From Acidimicrobiales bacterium (GTDB lineage Bacteria; Actinomycetota; Acidimicrobiia; Acidimicrobiales; RAAP-2), in assembly GCA_015478655.1 (NCBI GenBank), contig JADMIJ010000006.1, positions 1 through 64,000 of the forward strand: DNA of 64,000 nt, written 5' to 3'. How positions within the stretch are numbered: the stretch's first letter is position 1; each line of letters begins with the position of its first letter. A program made the position numbers and the translations under genes. Of this stretch, positions 17,262-27,129 are shown in pieces. The notes beneath the pieces were generated by a model. It was not told the DNA's origin, did not search any database, and was given only the letters and a program-made list of their open reading frames with translations.

Positions 17262-18446
17262 ATGACCGAGGACGAAAACCATCCGCTGAACGGGCCTCGT
17301 GCCGCCGATGCCCGGGGCACACAGGCGTTCGGGCCCGGCTCCCTGCCTGCAGGTTCCATGACGGTGCCCGGGCTGGTGGCGCCGACCGGAACGGAGGGAG
17401 GCCCCCCGCTCCCGCCGGTCAAGAGGCGGCGCCGCTGGCCCTGGATCCTCATCATCCTGATCGCGGTGGCGGTGGCCGTCGCCTCTCGCTGGAACCTCGA
17501 CTACTACGGGATCCAGCCCGGCTCGGCGCAGTCGGTGCAGCAGTTCATCACGGTTCCGCCCGACAAGAGCCATCCCGTCAGTCACCCGGTGCTGCTCACC
17601 GATGTCCAGATCGGAAGGGTGACCGCCCTCTCCTACCTGTTCTACAAGCTCCAGGGCGACACCACGCTCGAGCCGGTGGAGGCGGTGACCGGCGGGACAC
17701 CCCCCTCGCAGCTGGATGCCCAGGGAAAGCTCGAGATGTCCCAGGCGGAGTCCGACGCCAAAACGTCTGCTCTGAAGCGCCTCGGGTACACGGTGACCGC
17801 CACCCCGGCCGGGGCCGTCATCTTCGGCACCTACCCCGGCACCCCGGCGTACTCGGTGCTCAACGTGGGGGACGTCGTAACCGCCGTTGACGGGGTGGCG
17901 ACTCCGACAGCTCGCGACCTGACCGCCTCCCTGGCCCACTACCACTCGGGGCAGACGATCTCTCTGACCGTGCGCAAGGGTGGCACTGCGCCTCCGGCAC
18001 CGGAGCCGGTCACCCTCAAGCGAACGGTCGTCGATGTCGGTGGCGGTCAAAAAGCTGCCCTCGACCTGGGAATTCAGCCCGAAGACCAGATCGACTACGC
18101 CTACCCGTTCCCCGTGAGCATCAACGTGACCAATATCGGCGGGCCCTCGGCCGGACTGGCCATGACCCTCGGCGTCATCGATGCGCTGACCAGCGGATCA
18201 GCGACCGGCGGGCACACGGTGGCGGCCACGGGGACCATCGACAGCCGCGGCAATGTCGGTGTCGTCGGCGGTGTGCCCCAGAAGACCGTGGCGGTGGAGA
18301 ATGCCGGCGCCTCCATCTTTCTGGTCCCGCCACAGGAGTACCACGAGGCCCTGTCCAAGGACCGGCCCGGCCTCAAGATCTATGCCGTGTCGACGCTCGA
18401 TCAAGCCCTGGCCGTGCTGGTCGCCCATGGTGGGAAGGTGTCGTGA
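17262..18446 (+). CDS. Lon-like PDZ-domain serine protease (YlbL family)
   Basis: Protein of 394 residues: a disordered N terminus, one membrane helix after KRRRR (about 60-75), a PDZ domain (about 175-245, with NVGDVVTAVDG) and a C-terminal S16 (Lon) protease domain. The Ser/Lys dyad is visible: Ser296 in GGPSAGLAM and Lys341 in VPQKTVAV, spaced about as in Lon. There is no ATPase domain. The active site should face the cell exterior. Mycobacterial homologues are next to UPF0182 and DUF2342 genes, as here. An upstream in-frame extension to 17106 overlaps the divergent HEAT gene and is rejected. Confidence 0.9.
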   Translation: MTEDENHPLNGPRAADARGTQAFGPGSLPAGSMTVPGLVAPTGTEGGPPLPPVKRRRRWPWILIILIAVAVAVASRWNLDYYGIQPGSAQSVQQFITVPPDKSHPVSHPVLLTDVQIGRVTALSYLFYKLQGDTTLEPVEAVTGGTPPSQLDAQGKLEMSQAESDAKTSALKRLGYTVTATPAGAVIFGTYPGTPAYSVLNVGDVVTAVDGVATPTARDLTASLAHYHSGQTISLTVRKGGTAPPAPEPVTLKRTVVDVGGGQKAALDLGIQPEDQIDYAYPFPVSINVTNIGGPSAGLAMTLGVIDALTSGSATGGHTVAATGTIDSRGNVGVVGGVPQKTVAVENAGASIFLVPPQEYHEALSKDRPGLKIYAVSTLDQALAVLVAHGGKVS

Positions 18447-18542
18447 CCGCCGGCCAATTCCTCCTCACACACCACCACTTCAGGATGAGCTCTTTCGGGG
18501 GCCGACGGTCGTAGGCTCTCGACCATGCCAGAGGAACGACTG

Positions 18543-20372
18543 ATGTCCATCTCCTCCTCGTCGCACCTGGCTCCCGACGACGTAGCCCGACACTCGTTCG
18601 GCTCGGTGCGGCGAGGCTTCGATCCCAACGAGGTCCGTGCCTACCTCGAGTCGATCGCCGCCGGCCTGAGGGGTCTCGCCGAGCGCGAGCGCCAGCTCCT
18701 CCAGGAACTGTCCGATGCTGAGCACCGGGCCGCCCACCCCGTGCTGGACGAGCCGACGCTCACGGCGGCGCTGGGCACGGAGACGGCCAGGGTTCTCCAC
18801 AGCGCGCACGAAGTGGCGGCGGAGATGGTGGCCAAATCGGAGGCGGAGGCCAACCGCCTCCTGACCGAGGCCCGCGAGGAGATCCAGCACAGCCGGGCCC
18901 AGACGGAGGCCCGACTGGCCGAACAGACCGCGGAATCGGAAGCGGCGGCCCAACAGCTCCGCGACCGGACCGACAACCAGGCCGTGACTCGGTTGGAGAC
19001 GGCGCGCCAGGAGGCAGAGGAACTGCTGGTGCAGGCGCGCGAGCAGTGTCGGTCGATGGTGGACGAGGCGCAGGGGCTGCGGGCCCGGGTGCTGGCCGAC
19101 CTGTCGAAGCGCCGGAAGGTGCTCCACGCCCAGATCGAGCAGCTCCGCGCCGGCCGCGAGCGACTGGCCGAGACCGTGCAGGACGTGCGCCGTTCGGTCG
19201 ATGTCATTGCCGACGACTTGTTCGCGGCCGAGGACAGGGCCCGCTTGGCGGCCGAGGCCGCGGGCCGGGAAGCCCTGGATCGCCCCGAGGTGGGCACCCC
19301 CGAAGAGATGGCGACCCTGTTGCTGGCCGAGGAGACGGAGGCACGGTCTCCTGACGGGGATGGAGGCGGCGCAGAGATGGAAGTCGGGGCCGAAGGGGTC
19401 CCGGAGGTTGTGGGAACCGCCGATACCTCCGAAGCCATCGAGGCGCCATCACGTGAGGCCGACGAATCCCCCGTCGACGCGCTGTTTGCCAAGATTCGCG
19501 CCGCCCGAGAGGATGCCGCAGTCGATGAGGGGCCTTCCGAGCCGCCGCCGCCCGGCGAGCACGCGGGAGAGGCCTCCGAGGAGGGGGCCGAGGCCGCCGA
19601 GGCCGCCGAGCCTGTCGTCGCCGCCGACGACATGGAGGCTGGCGATCAAGCGTCTGCCGACGCCAGTTCGAGCGACGAGGAAGGGGACCAACCTCCAGAG
19701 GACCGCAGCCCGTTCGCCATCCGCCGGGACGAAATGATCCGCCCCATCGTGACCACATTGAGTCGGCGCTTGAAGCGAACCCTTCAGGACAGCCAGAACG
19801 AGCTGCTCGACAGCCTTCGCTCCAAGGGGTTCCAGTGGTCCCCTGATCTCCTGCCGGCCGACACCGAGCAGGTCGATTCCTATTCCACCGCGGCCTTGCC
19901 GGCCTTGGAACAAGCGTCGGAGGCCGGTGTGTCCTTCGCGGGGACCGGATCATCCGGCGGCCCCCCCACCGAAATCGTCGTGGGGATCGCCCACGACCTG
20001 GCCCAGGAAATCGTGGGACCGCTCCGGCGCCGCCTCTGCGACGGCGAGGGCTTGGTCGATGCCGAGGAGTCTGTGGTGGCCGAGCACGTGGGCTCTGCGT
20101 TCAGGGAGTGGAAAGGTGAGCGGATCGAGCGGCTGGCCGGGGACCACATCGTGGCCGCCTTCTCAGCCGGGACCATCGCCGCCGCCGAACGTGGGGATGC
20201 CGCTCACGTGGAGTGGATTGCCGACTCGGGCTCCGGGAGCGACCCTTGTCCTGACTGCGAGGACAATGGACTGAACGGGGCCCAGCAGCCCGGTGCCGAC
20301 TTCCCTACCGGGCATCGGCATCCTCCTGCTCATCCCGGGTGTCGATGCCTGCTCGCTCTCTCTGCCACCTAG
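18543..20372 (+). CDS. DivIVA-domain coiled-coil protein with a Cys-rich C-terminal module
   Basis: Protein of 609 residues. The N terminus, LAPDDVARHSFGSVRRGFDPNEVRAYL, is a DivIVA/Wag31 membrane-curvature domain. It is followed by a long coiled coil (about 35-240) rich in Ala, Glu, Arg and Gln, an acidic low-complexity stretch (about 265-395) and a C-terminal region of about 210 residues that is not part of DivIVA. The last 40 residues contain CPDCEDNGLNG, then FPTGHRHPPAHPGCRC, a pattern also seen at the C terminus of phage SPP1 gp7-type head-morphogenesis proteins. The ATG at 18543 follows GAGGAA by seven bases; ATG at 18525 has no ribosome-binding site. A polar scaffold role is likely; the C-terminal role is unknown. 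Confidence 0.85.
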   Translation: MSISSSSHLAPDDVARHSFGSVRRGFDPNEVRAYLESIAAGLRGLAERERQLLQELSDAEHRAAHPVLDEPTLTAALGTETARVLHSAHEVAAEMVAKSEAEANRLLTEAREEIQHSRAQTEARLAEQTAESEAAAQQLRDRTDNQAVTRLETARQEAEELLVQAREQCRSMVDEAQGLRARVLADLSKRRKVLHAQIEQLRAGRERLAETVQDVRRSVDVIADDLFAAEDRARLAAEAAGREALDRPEVGTPEEMATLLLAEETEARSPDGDGGGAEMEVGAEGVPEVVGTADTSEAIEAPSREADESPVDALFAKIRAAREDAAVDEGPSEPPPPGEHAGEASEEGAEAAEAAEPVVAADDMEAGDQASADASSSDEEGDQPPEDRSPFAIRRDEMIRPIVTTLSRRLKRTLQDSQNELLDSLRSKGFQWSPDLLPADTEQVDSYSTAALPALEQASEAGVSFAGTGSSGGPPTEIVVGIAHDLAQEIVGPLRRRLCDGEGLVDAEESVVAEHVGSAFREWKGERIERLAGDHIVAAFSAGTIAAAERGDAAHVEWIADSGSGSDPCPDCEDNGLNGAQQPGADFPTGHRHPPAHPGCRCLLALSAT

Positions 20373-20381
20373 GCTGCAGCC

Positions 20382-23336
20382 GTGCGTCCCCCCACCGACA
20401 TGCCTCAAACCCCGCGCCCCGCCTCACTTCGGCGGCGCCGAGGCATCATCATCGGCGTGATCATCCTGATCATCGTGATCGCGTCACTGAGGACCTTCGC
20501 CATCTTCTACACCGATGCGCTCTGGTTCTCATCGGTCTCCCTCCATTCGGTCTGGGTCAAGCTGTTCGAGATCAAAGTCGGGCTGATGGTGACGTTCGCG
20601 GTCCTCTTCGCCGCCCTCCTGATGGCCAGCTTGTTGGTGGCCGAGCGGCTGGCCCCCAAGGGCCCGACGCTCGACGCGGAGGACGAGTTCGTCAAGCGGT
20701 ACCAAGAGGTGATCGGCCCATACGCCCGATGGCTGCGGATCGGCGTGGTGGTGGTGCTCTCGCTCATCGTTGGATCCCAGGCCATCGGGCAGTGGCAGAA
20801 TTGGATCCTCTTCAGCAACAGCAGCCAGTTCGGCGTGACCGATCCACAGTTCCACCGCAACGTCGGCTACTTCGTCTTCACCCTGCCCTTCCAGCAGTTC
20901 CTGGTCCACTGGTTCCTGGTGGCGCTGTTCGTGGTGCTGCTCATCACCCTCCTCAGCCACTATCTGAACGGCGGCATCCGCATGCAGGGCTCGCGCCCTC
21001 GGGTGCGGCCGGCGGTGAAGGCCCACATCTCGGTCATCCTGGGACTTCTGGCCCTGGTCAAGGCGGTCGGCTACTACCTGGCGCGCTTCAATCTCGACCT
21101 GTCGAGCAACGGCTACACCCAGGGGGCCGGCTACACCGACGTCCACGCCCGGCTGCCCGCCCTCCAGCTCCTCATCCTGGTGTCGCTGGCCGCGGCAGGC
21201 CTGCTGATCTACAACATCCGACGCCAGGGTTGGGCCCTTCCCATCCTAGGTGTCGGGCTCTGGTTTCTGGTGGCGCTGACCGCGGGCACCATCTACCCCG
21301 CCGCCGTCCAGGCGCTGAAGGTGAATCCGGCGCAGAACACGCTTGAGCGCCCCTACATCCAGCGCAATATCGACGCCACCCGGGCCGCCATGGACATCGG
21401 CGGCGTGAAGACAGCGTCGTATCCCGCCTCGGCCACCCTCACCGCCTCTCAGCTGTCAGCCAACGGTGACACGCTGGGCAACGTGCGGTTGTGGGATCCG
21501 ACCCAGACCCAGACCACCTACGACAAGCTGCAGGACATCCGCTCGTACTACCAGTTCAACACCCTGGCCGTGGACCGTTACAAGGTCAACGGGTCGGAGT
21601 CTCCGACCATCGTCGGCGTTCGCGAGATCAACGATGCGGGCCTCCCGGCGAGCTCGTGGGTGAACCGCACGCTGCAGTACACCCATGGTTACGGGATGAT
21701 CGTCTCACCCTCCAACGGTGTGACCGCCAACGGCGACCCGCAGTTCGCGGTGAGTGAAGTGCCCCCGGCCTCCACCAGTGGACTGCCCGATGTCACCCAG
21801 CCGTCGGTCTACTTCGGGCTCAACAACGCCGGCTACGTGGTGGCCAACACCAATCAGCCCGAGATCAACTACCAGCTGACCAACGGGGCCAACGTGGAGA
21901 CCCACTACTCCGGGACCGGTGGTGTGCAACTCTCGTCGTTCTTCGACCAGGCCATGTTCGCCCTCCGCTTCAGCGATTTCAACCTCATCATCTCCAATCA
22001 GATCACCAACAAGTCCCGTCTCATGTTCGACCGCGGGGTGCAGGCCCGGGTATCGAAGGCGGCCCCGTTCCTCAACCTCGATGCCGATCCCTATCCAGTG
22101 CTGGTCGGCGGGCGCATCGACTGGGTCCAGGACGCCTACACCACCACCGGCAACTATCCCTACGCACAGAACGCCGACACCGGTGCGGTGCCCCAGGGGA
22201 GCGGGCTCTCCGGCACCTTCAACTACGTCCGCAACTCGGTCAAGGTGGTGATCGACGCCTACACCGGACAGATGACGTTCTACGTCATGACGCCGAACGA
22301 CCCCATCATCCAGACCTATGAGAAGGCCTTCCACGGAATGTTCACACCGGCATCGAAGATGAGCGCCGAGTTGAGGGCGCACCTCCGGTATCCCGAGGAC
22401 ATCTTCACCGTGCAGGCCACCACCTTCGGGAAGTACCACATCACCAACGCCGCCAGCTTCTACAGTGCCGCCGACGCCTGGGCGCTGTCACCTTCACCGG
22501 GCTCGGGCTCCCCGTCGCAGGCCCTGGCCACCACGCTGACCACCAATGCCCAGGGCCAGCAGGTCTCCACCGGCCAGCTGGTGCGGATGGCGCCGATCTA
22601 CCAGGAGATGCGGGTCCCGAACCAGGCGCAACAGTCGTTCACGCTGCTCGACGCCTTCGTCCCCATCTCGAACCAGAGCCAGATCCAGACGTTGTCAGGC
22701 TTCATGATCGCCGGCTCTGACCCGGGCCACTACGGACAGCTCGACATGTTCGTCACACCGAGGAACAACCCTGTCAACGGTCCGGCCATCGTGGCCTCCA
22801 AGATCGATGCCACGCCAGAGGTCTCGTCAGCGATCACCCTGCTGAACTCCAACGGGTCCTCCGCTCTGCTCGGGAACGTGCTGATGATCCCGGTGGCCAA
22901 CTCGCTGCTCTACATCCAGCCCCTGTATGTGGCGTCATCCCGCAACGCCTTCCCCGAACTCCAGCGGGTGATCGCCGTGTACGGGAATCAGCCAGCGGCC
23001 ATCGGGTCGTCCCTGAGCGAAGCGCTGACGAAGCTGTTCGCCGCCCCGGTGTCAACCACGCCGGGGGCAGGCGGCTCGACCGGGACGCTCTCCCCGCAGG
23101 TGCGATCCCTGCTGGACCAGGCCCAGACCGCCTACCAGCAGTCGCAGAGCGACCTGAAGGCGGGCAATCTGGGCGCCTATCAGACCGATATCAACAATCT
23201 CGAGAGCTTCCTCCAGCAGGTCCAGCGCCTGACCGGCGGCACCGTCCCGACCACGTCGACCACCACCACGACGACCTCACCCCTCGGCGGCACGGCCAAC
23301 CCCACGTCCACCTCCACCACCACGCCCGGGAGTTGA
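20382..23336 (+). CDS. UPF0182 family membrane protein
   Basis: Large protein of 984 residues. The N-terminal third has about seven membrane helices (starting at RRRRGIIIGVIILIIVIAS), with the family signature FYTDALWFSSVSLHSVW between helices one and two. The remaining 650 residues form the conserved extracytoplasmic UPF0182 domain, with blocks such as NTLERPYIQRNIDATRAA and the late VASSRNAFPELQRVIAVYG. It ends in a Thr/Ser/Pro-rich tail. The function of the family is unknown. The GTG at 20382 starts nine bases after the DivIVA-family gene; ATG at 20400 is an alternative. Its neighbourhood with a PDZ-Lon protease is conserved in actinobacteria. Confidence 0.93.
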   Translation: MRPPTDMPQTPRPASLRRRRGIIIGVIILIIVIASLRTFAIFYTDALWFSSVSLHSVWVKLFEIKVGLMVTFAVLFAALLMASLLVAERLAPKGPTLDAEDEFVKRYQEVIGPYARWLRIGVVVVLSLIVGSQAIGQWQNWILFSNSSQFGVTDPQFHRNVGYFVFTLPFQQFLVHWFLVALFVVLLITLLSHYLNGGIRMQGSRPRVRPAVKAHISVILGLLALVKAVGYYLARFNLDLSSNGYTQGAGYTDVHARLPALQLLILVSLAAAGLLIYNIRRQGWALPILGVGLWFLVALTAGTIYPAAVQALKVNPAQNTLERPYIQRNIDATRAAMDIGGVKTASYPASATLTASQLSANGDTLGNVRLWDPTQTQTTYDKLQDIRSYYQFNTLAVDRYKVNGSESPTIVGVREINDAGLPASSWVNRTLQYTHGYGMIVSPSNGVTANGDPQFAVSEVPPASTSGLPDVTQPSVYFGLNNAGYVVANTNQPEINYQLTNGANVETHYSGTGGVQLSSFFDQAMFALRFSDFNLIISNQITNKSRLMFDRGVQARVSKAAPFLNLDADPYPVLVGGRIDWVQDAYTTTGNYPYAQNADTGAVPQGSGLSGTFNYVRNSVKVVIDAYTGQMTFYVMTPNDPIIQTYEKAFHGMFTPASKMSAELRAHLRYPEDIFTVQATTFGKYHITNAASFYSAADAWALSPSPGSGSPSQALATTLTTNAQGQQVSTGQLVRMAPIYQEMRVPNQAQQSFTLLDAFVPISNQSQIQTLSGFMIAGSDPGHYGQLDMFVTPRNNPVNGPAIVASKIDATPEVSSAITLLNSNGSSALLGNVLMIPVANSLLYIQPLYVASSRNAFPELQRVIAVYGNQPAAIGSSLSEALTKLFAAPVSTTPGAGGSTGTLSPQVRSLLDQAQTAYQQSQSDLKAGNLGAYQTDINNLESFLQQVQRLTGGTVPTTSTTTTTTSPLGGTANPTSTSTTTPGS

Positions 23337-23353
23337 CCGCACCCACGGTGCGG
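23337..23353 (+). terminator. Hairpin terminator after the UPF0182 gene
   Basis: CCGCACC (23337-23343) and GGTGCGG (23347-23353) form a perfect 7 bp stem with a three-base loop, starting at the base after the UPF0182 stop codon. There is no T-run. It would separate this gene from the tRNA about 100 bp downstream. Confidence 0.5.
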
Positions 23354-23447
23354 CGAAGTGGTCGGCGGGGCCGCAACCGCTGAGGGGCAGCCAGGACGGG
23401 GCGCCGAACGGGTTCGATCGGCAAGGTGATAAGTTGTGTGGCGACGA

Positions 23448-23524
<77 letters not shown>

Positions 23525-23548
23525 TCGAACCGCTGGTCGGCGCGTCTC

Positions 23549-23765
23549 GTGCATAGGGCACAGGCGCCTGACCAGCGTTTTCGCGTTCGGGCGAGTGTGT
23601 GGAATTGCCGTTTCTCGGGGCTTTTTATCGGGACCTACTCAGCCGTGCCCTATGCAGCCCTATGCAGGGTGGTGCCGCGCACGCGCCACGTACGCTGCGG
23701 TTTCGCGATCGAGCCTCCGGTCGACATGGCGGCGCATGGGGCTGCAGGGGGCATGCCCTATGCAG
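23549..23765. repeat. Four CCCTATGCA motifs next to the tRNA (possible recombinase or excisionase sites)
   Basis: One copy lies on the minus strand (GTGCATAGGGCA at 23549-23560) and three on the plus strand (GTGCCCTATGCAG at 23645-23657, GCCCTATGCAG at 23657-23667 and TGCCCTATGCAG at 23754-23765). The middle two abut each other. A nine-base word found four times in 217 bp is far above chance. The location, 25 bp after the tRNA CCA end, is where arm-type integrase and excisionase sites of tRNA-borne elements lie. The remaining 23525-24069 interval shows no gene that I can support. Confidence 0.6.
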
Positions 23766-24069
23766 GTGCACTACTCAAAGTCTCTCCGCCGTCGGCCTCT
23801 TGAATGGAGTTGCCTGACGCCCGTGGAGGCGGGTTTGTGTCCTGTCGCATGGTCCATGGTTCCAACAATACGAACCGCGGCCCGATCGTCGTAGGCCCAG
23901 ACATCGATCTTGGGTTACTTATGCGACGGTCCAGGTTCAGGACCTCGGTCGCTTGATCGCTCTGATTGAGGGTTTGACATGAGCGACCCAGTCCCATGTG
24001 TCCAGCCGGGAGGTAGCTTGGCCGTAGAGGAGCGCCAGAACGGCCCGCTCGGACATGGAAGGCCGCGGC

Positions 24070-25322
24070 GTGGGATCGACGATCAGCTGGTTGGATCACT
24101 CAGAGGAAGACCAGCGAAGGGTCCGGGAAATGCTCCGGCTCTTCGAGGACACGGACACCGTCGACGACCTGGGCATCGGCACCGTCCGGGACTCGATCAG
24201 CAACTCCCTGTTCCCGGGCACTTCGGTCATCCAGACCCGCGCTCGCTACTTCCTCTTCGTGCCATGGCTCTTCCGCCGGGCAGAGCAGAGGCACCCCCAA
24301 CAGCTCGTCGCCAAGGCCACGGACATGGAGCGCAGCCTCATCGAGGCCTTACGGGCCGGCGGGGACACCGAGGGGCTGATCGGCGTCCAGCGCGGGAAGG
24401 ACGTCCGGACCCTCCCATCGGCCATCTTCTGGGGCGGACTGATCCGCTACGGCATCTTCCTGTCGCCGTCGCTGACCATCCGCCAATACGGTCGCCACGT
24501 CGCACGGGGTCTCGCCGCCCTGGACAGGGAAGACGAGATCGGCGACCGCATCCCCTCGTTCTGGCAGCGTGACATCCCCGATCCTCCAACCGACCTCCTC
24601 CGGTTCAAGGTCGCCACCTTCGACCTGACCCGCGACGAGGCCGAATGGCTGTGCGAGCGGATCATCTCGTCCGACCGACCGGACCAGCCCGCCAGCCTGC
24701 TCACGGCCTACATCCGTGACCTCCGTCGTGGCGAACCCCTCGTTGTCGCCGACGCTATGTGGGATGCGGCACTGCCATCCGACACGCCGCCGCCCATCGC
24801 CGAGCTGGTCAGACACGCCCAGCAGTTCTCCTGCGCCACACAGGGCGCCGCTCTCCTCTACAACCTGATGCTCGCCGAGGAGCGGCTGAATACGGACCTC
24901 GAACCGACCGACGGCACCTCGGTCGACAACTACCGCCTCCGCCTCGACGAGTGGACAGCTACTGCCACCGACTTGCCGATTGGGCCGCCCGAATCAGTGA
25001 CTTCTGGGACTGCGTCCTCGACCACAGAGTGCGCATACCGCGTGACACGCGCATCTTCCTCGACGGGTGGGCGAACCTGATCGTGGAGGATCTCCGCCAG
25101 CTCGACACTTCTCCGGATGCTCGTGACCTCATCCGGAACAGAGAAATTGAGCACAAACGCGGCCAGGCTCGTCTTGCGAACAAGAAGCGCCTCCGCGAGT
25201 GGAGAGGCGACGCAGGAACCCGGCCGCTCGCGTTCCGCTGGCCGCAGGTCCAGCGGATGCTGACCGACATCGACGTCGGGCTCAATGAACCCCAATCCGA
25301 AGGCGAACATGCTGTCGCCTGA
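24070..25322 (+). pseudogene. DUF6361-family protein interrupted by a frameshift
   Basis: The reading frame from 24070 (GTG, with GGAAGG seven bases upstream) encodes the DUF6361 N terminus: ISWLDHSEED, LGIGTVRDSISNSLFPGTS and QTRARYFLFVPWLF. The similarity runs to about base 24950 (YRLRLDEW). It then continues in the -1 frame as SYCHRLADWAARISDFWD through to the stop at 25322, while the first frame would run on to 25080 with unrelated sequence. One missing base near 24946-24960 explains this. It may be a true mutation, a sequencing error or, less likely, programmed frameshifting; I see no slippery heptamer. The function of DUF6361 is unknown. It overlaps the following PLD-like gene by 14 bp. 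Confidence 0.72.
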
Positions 25323-27129
25323 CGACCGCACCCTTTTGGTCGACCTCCTGGCGCCGCCGGATGCTGGGTTCCGGCTCGAACGTGCCGTTGCCACCACATT
25401 CACTCTGCACCTCACGGCACTCCTACCCGTGCCGCTGGGACTTGCTGGCGCCGACCTCAGCTCGTCGACCGACCCCCTCAGCATCCTGCAGGCGATCCGC
25501 AACTACTCCGACCGCATCGACGTCTTCTGCCAGGCCGGGCACGTGTCGGTGCCCTCCCAGCGCAACGATCTCCTGGCCTTCCTCGAACCCATGGTCCACC
25601 AGGTGAAGGCACCGCGCCCTGGTCACCTCTTCCACCCCAAGCTCTGGGTGCTTCGGTTCGCTAATAACGACACCGAGGAGCGTTATCGCCTCGTCTGCGG
25701 CTCCCGCAACCTCACCCACGATCGGGCATGGGATGTGGTGGTCAGCCTGGAGGGCCGCCGAACCCTCCAGCGTCACGCTGTGAATCGACCCATCGCAGAC
25801 CTCTTGACGTCACTGGCTGGGCGTGTGCCCGCCGGTGTGCCAGCAGATCGCCGGGCTGCCATCGATGAACTGGCCCAAGGTGTGCGTTTCGTCGAATGGG
25901 AGCGCCCCGACAACGTCGTCAGCAAGGACTGGCTCGCCTTCCACGTCTTCGGGCCTGGTCGTGCAACCGCACCGAACATGGACGGGTACCGCCGCTTCGT
26001 CGTGTCGCCCTTCCTGAACAACGCAGGCCTCGATGCCACATGGCCGGACGGAGCCGGCGAGTGCGTCCTGCTCTCACGGGCCGAGGAACTCAACGCGCTC
26101 GGAGACGAGTGGCGGGACTGGCTCGAACAACACGCCGACCTCCGAGTGCTCGACGAGACCGCCGCCATCCCCGATCCGGACTCCGACGAGGCCGGACTCC
26201 GGTGGTCCCTTTCCGGTCTCCACGCCAAGCTCTATATCGTCGAACGCAACAAGGAAGCCCACGTTTTCCTCGGTTCAGCGAACACAACCGATGCGGCCTG
26301 GGGCGGGAACGATGAGCTGCTCGTCGAAATCGTCGGCAGGGTCGGCACCTATGGCGTCGAAGCCACCATCGGCGAGTCGACCGGATTCGGTCGTATCCTG
26401 TTACCTCACACGCTCGGCGACGTCCTCGAGGAAGCTTCCGACGACGAGCTTCGTCGCACATTCGAGAACGCGCTGCGAGAGCTTAGCGCCCTCACATACA
26501 CCGCCACCGTTGAAGGAGAACGCGAGCACCCGATGCTCTGGGTTCGCTCTGACGAGTCGCTGCGTGCCGCGGACGGCCTCCCCCCGGACACCGAACTGAC
26601 GGTCGAGCTTCTGACCATCACAGGCCAGCCTCACCGACCGTCGTTTGGGGTGCGCCTCGACCATCGCTGGCAGCTCTCTGAGGTCGAGGAGATCACACCC
26701 TTCCTCGTCATGCGCCTTGCCTCAGGCACGGGGTCGGGCCGAGTCGAGGTCAGTTCGGTCGTGCTCGCGCGCCTCGTCGGCGATCCAGCAGACCGACTCG
26801 ATCGAGTCCTCGCCCGCCGCATTGGCACTACCAGCGAGTTCCTTCGTTTCATCCTGCTCCTGCTCCAGCTCGCCGGCCGTGAGGGCTGGTTCCCTGAAGG
26901 CCAGGGCACCGGAACCTTCGATGCCTTCGGGATGGGTGACGGAGGTGCTGGCGTCCTGGAGGCCGTTCTCACTGCACTGGCCACATCGCCCGGCACGATC
27001 GACGACATCGATCGACTCGTCAAGCGCCTGACTGCCACCGAACAGGGCAGGAAGGTTCTGCCCGACGGCTGGGACGCATTCTGGCCATCGGTCGTCGATG
27101 CTCGATCAAGACTCCGGTTCCAGCAATGA
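25309..27129 (+). CDS. Phospholipase D-like (HKD) domain protein, putative nuclease
   Basis: Protein of 606 residues with two PLD-type half-sites. The first is HPKLWVLRF followed by CGSRNLT (HxK near residue 109, then GSxN). The second is HAKLYIVE followed by FLGSANTTDAAWGG (near residue 305). Together they make one phosphodiesterase active site as in PLD-family nucleases. The last 230 residues have no recognised domain. The ATG at 25309 follows GAAGG and fits homologues; ATG at 25285 is an alternative. It overlaps the DUF6361 gene by 14 bp and the helicase gene by ATGA, so the three are one translational unit. A DNA- or RNA-cleaving role in defence is inferred. Confidence 0.82.
   Translation: MLSPDDRTLLVDLLAPPDAGFRLERAVATTFTLHLTALLPVPLGLAGADLSSSTDPLSILQAIRNYSDRIDVFCQAGHVSVPSQRNDLLAFLEPMVHQVKAPRPGHLFHPKLWVLRFANNDTEERYRLVCGSRNLTHDRAWDVVVSLEGRRTLQRHAVNRPIADLLTSLAGRVPAGVPADRRAAIDELAQGVRFVEWERPDNVVSKDWLAFHVFGPGRATAPNMDGYRRFVVSPFLNNAGLDATWPDGAGECVLLSRAEELNALGDEWRDWLEQHADLRVLDETAAIPDPDSDEAGLRWSLSGLHAKLYIVERNKEAHVFLGSANTTDAAWGGNDELLVEIVGRVGTYGVEATIGESTGFGRILLPHTLGDVLEEASDDELRRTFENALRELSALTYTATVEGEREHPMLWVRSDESLRAADGLPPDTELTVELLTITGQPHRPSFGVRLDHRWQLSEVEEITPFLVMRLASGTGSGRVEVSSVVLARLVGDPADRLDRVLARRIGTTSEFLRFILLLLQLAGREGWFPEGQGTGTFDAFGMGDGGAGVLEAVLTALATSPGTIDDIDRLVKRLTATEQGRKVLPDGWDAFWPSVVDARSRLRFQQ

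Noticed and set aside
23549-23765. CRISPR array made of the CCCTATGCA repeats
   Set aside because: The repeat is only about 10 bp, copies are unevenly spaced and one is inverted; no cas genes are near.
23549-24000. Short frames between the tRNA and the DUF6361 gene
   Set aside because: Mutually overlapping frames with no ribosome-binding sites or domain patterns; the interval is better explained as an attachment region.
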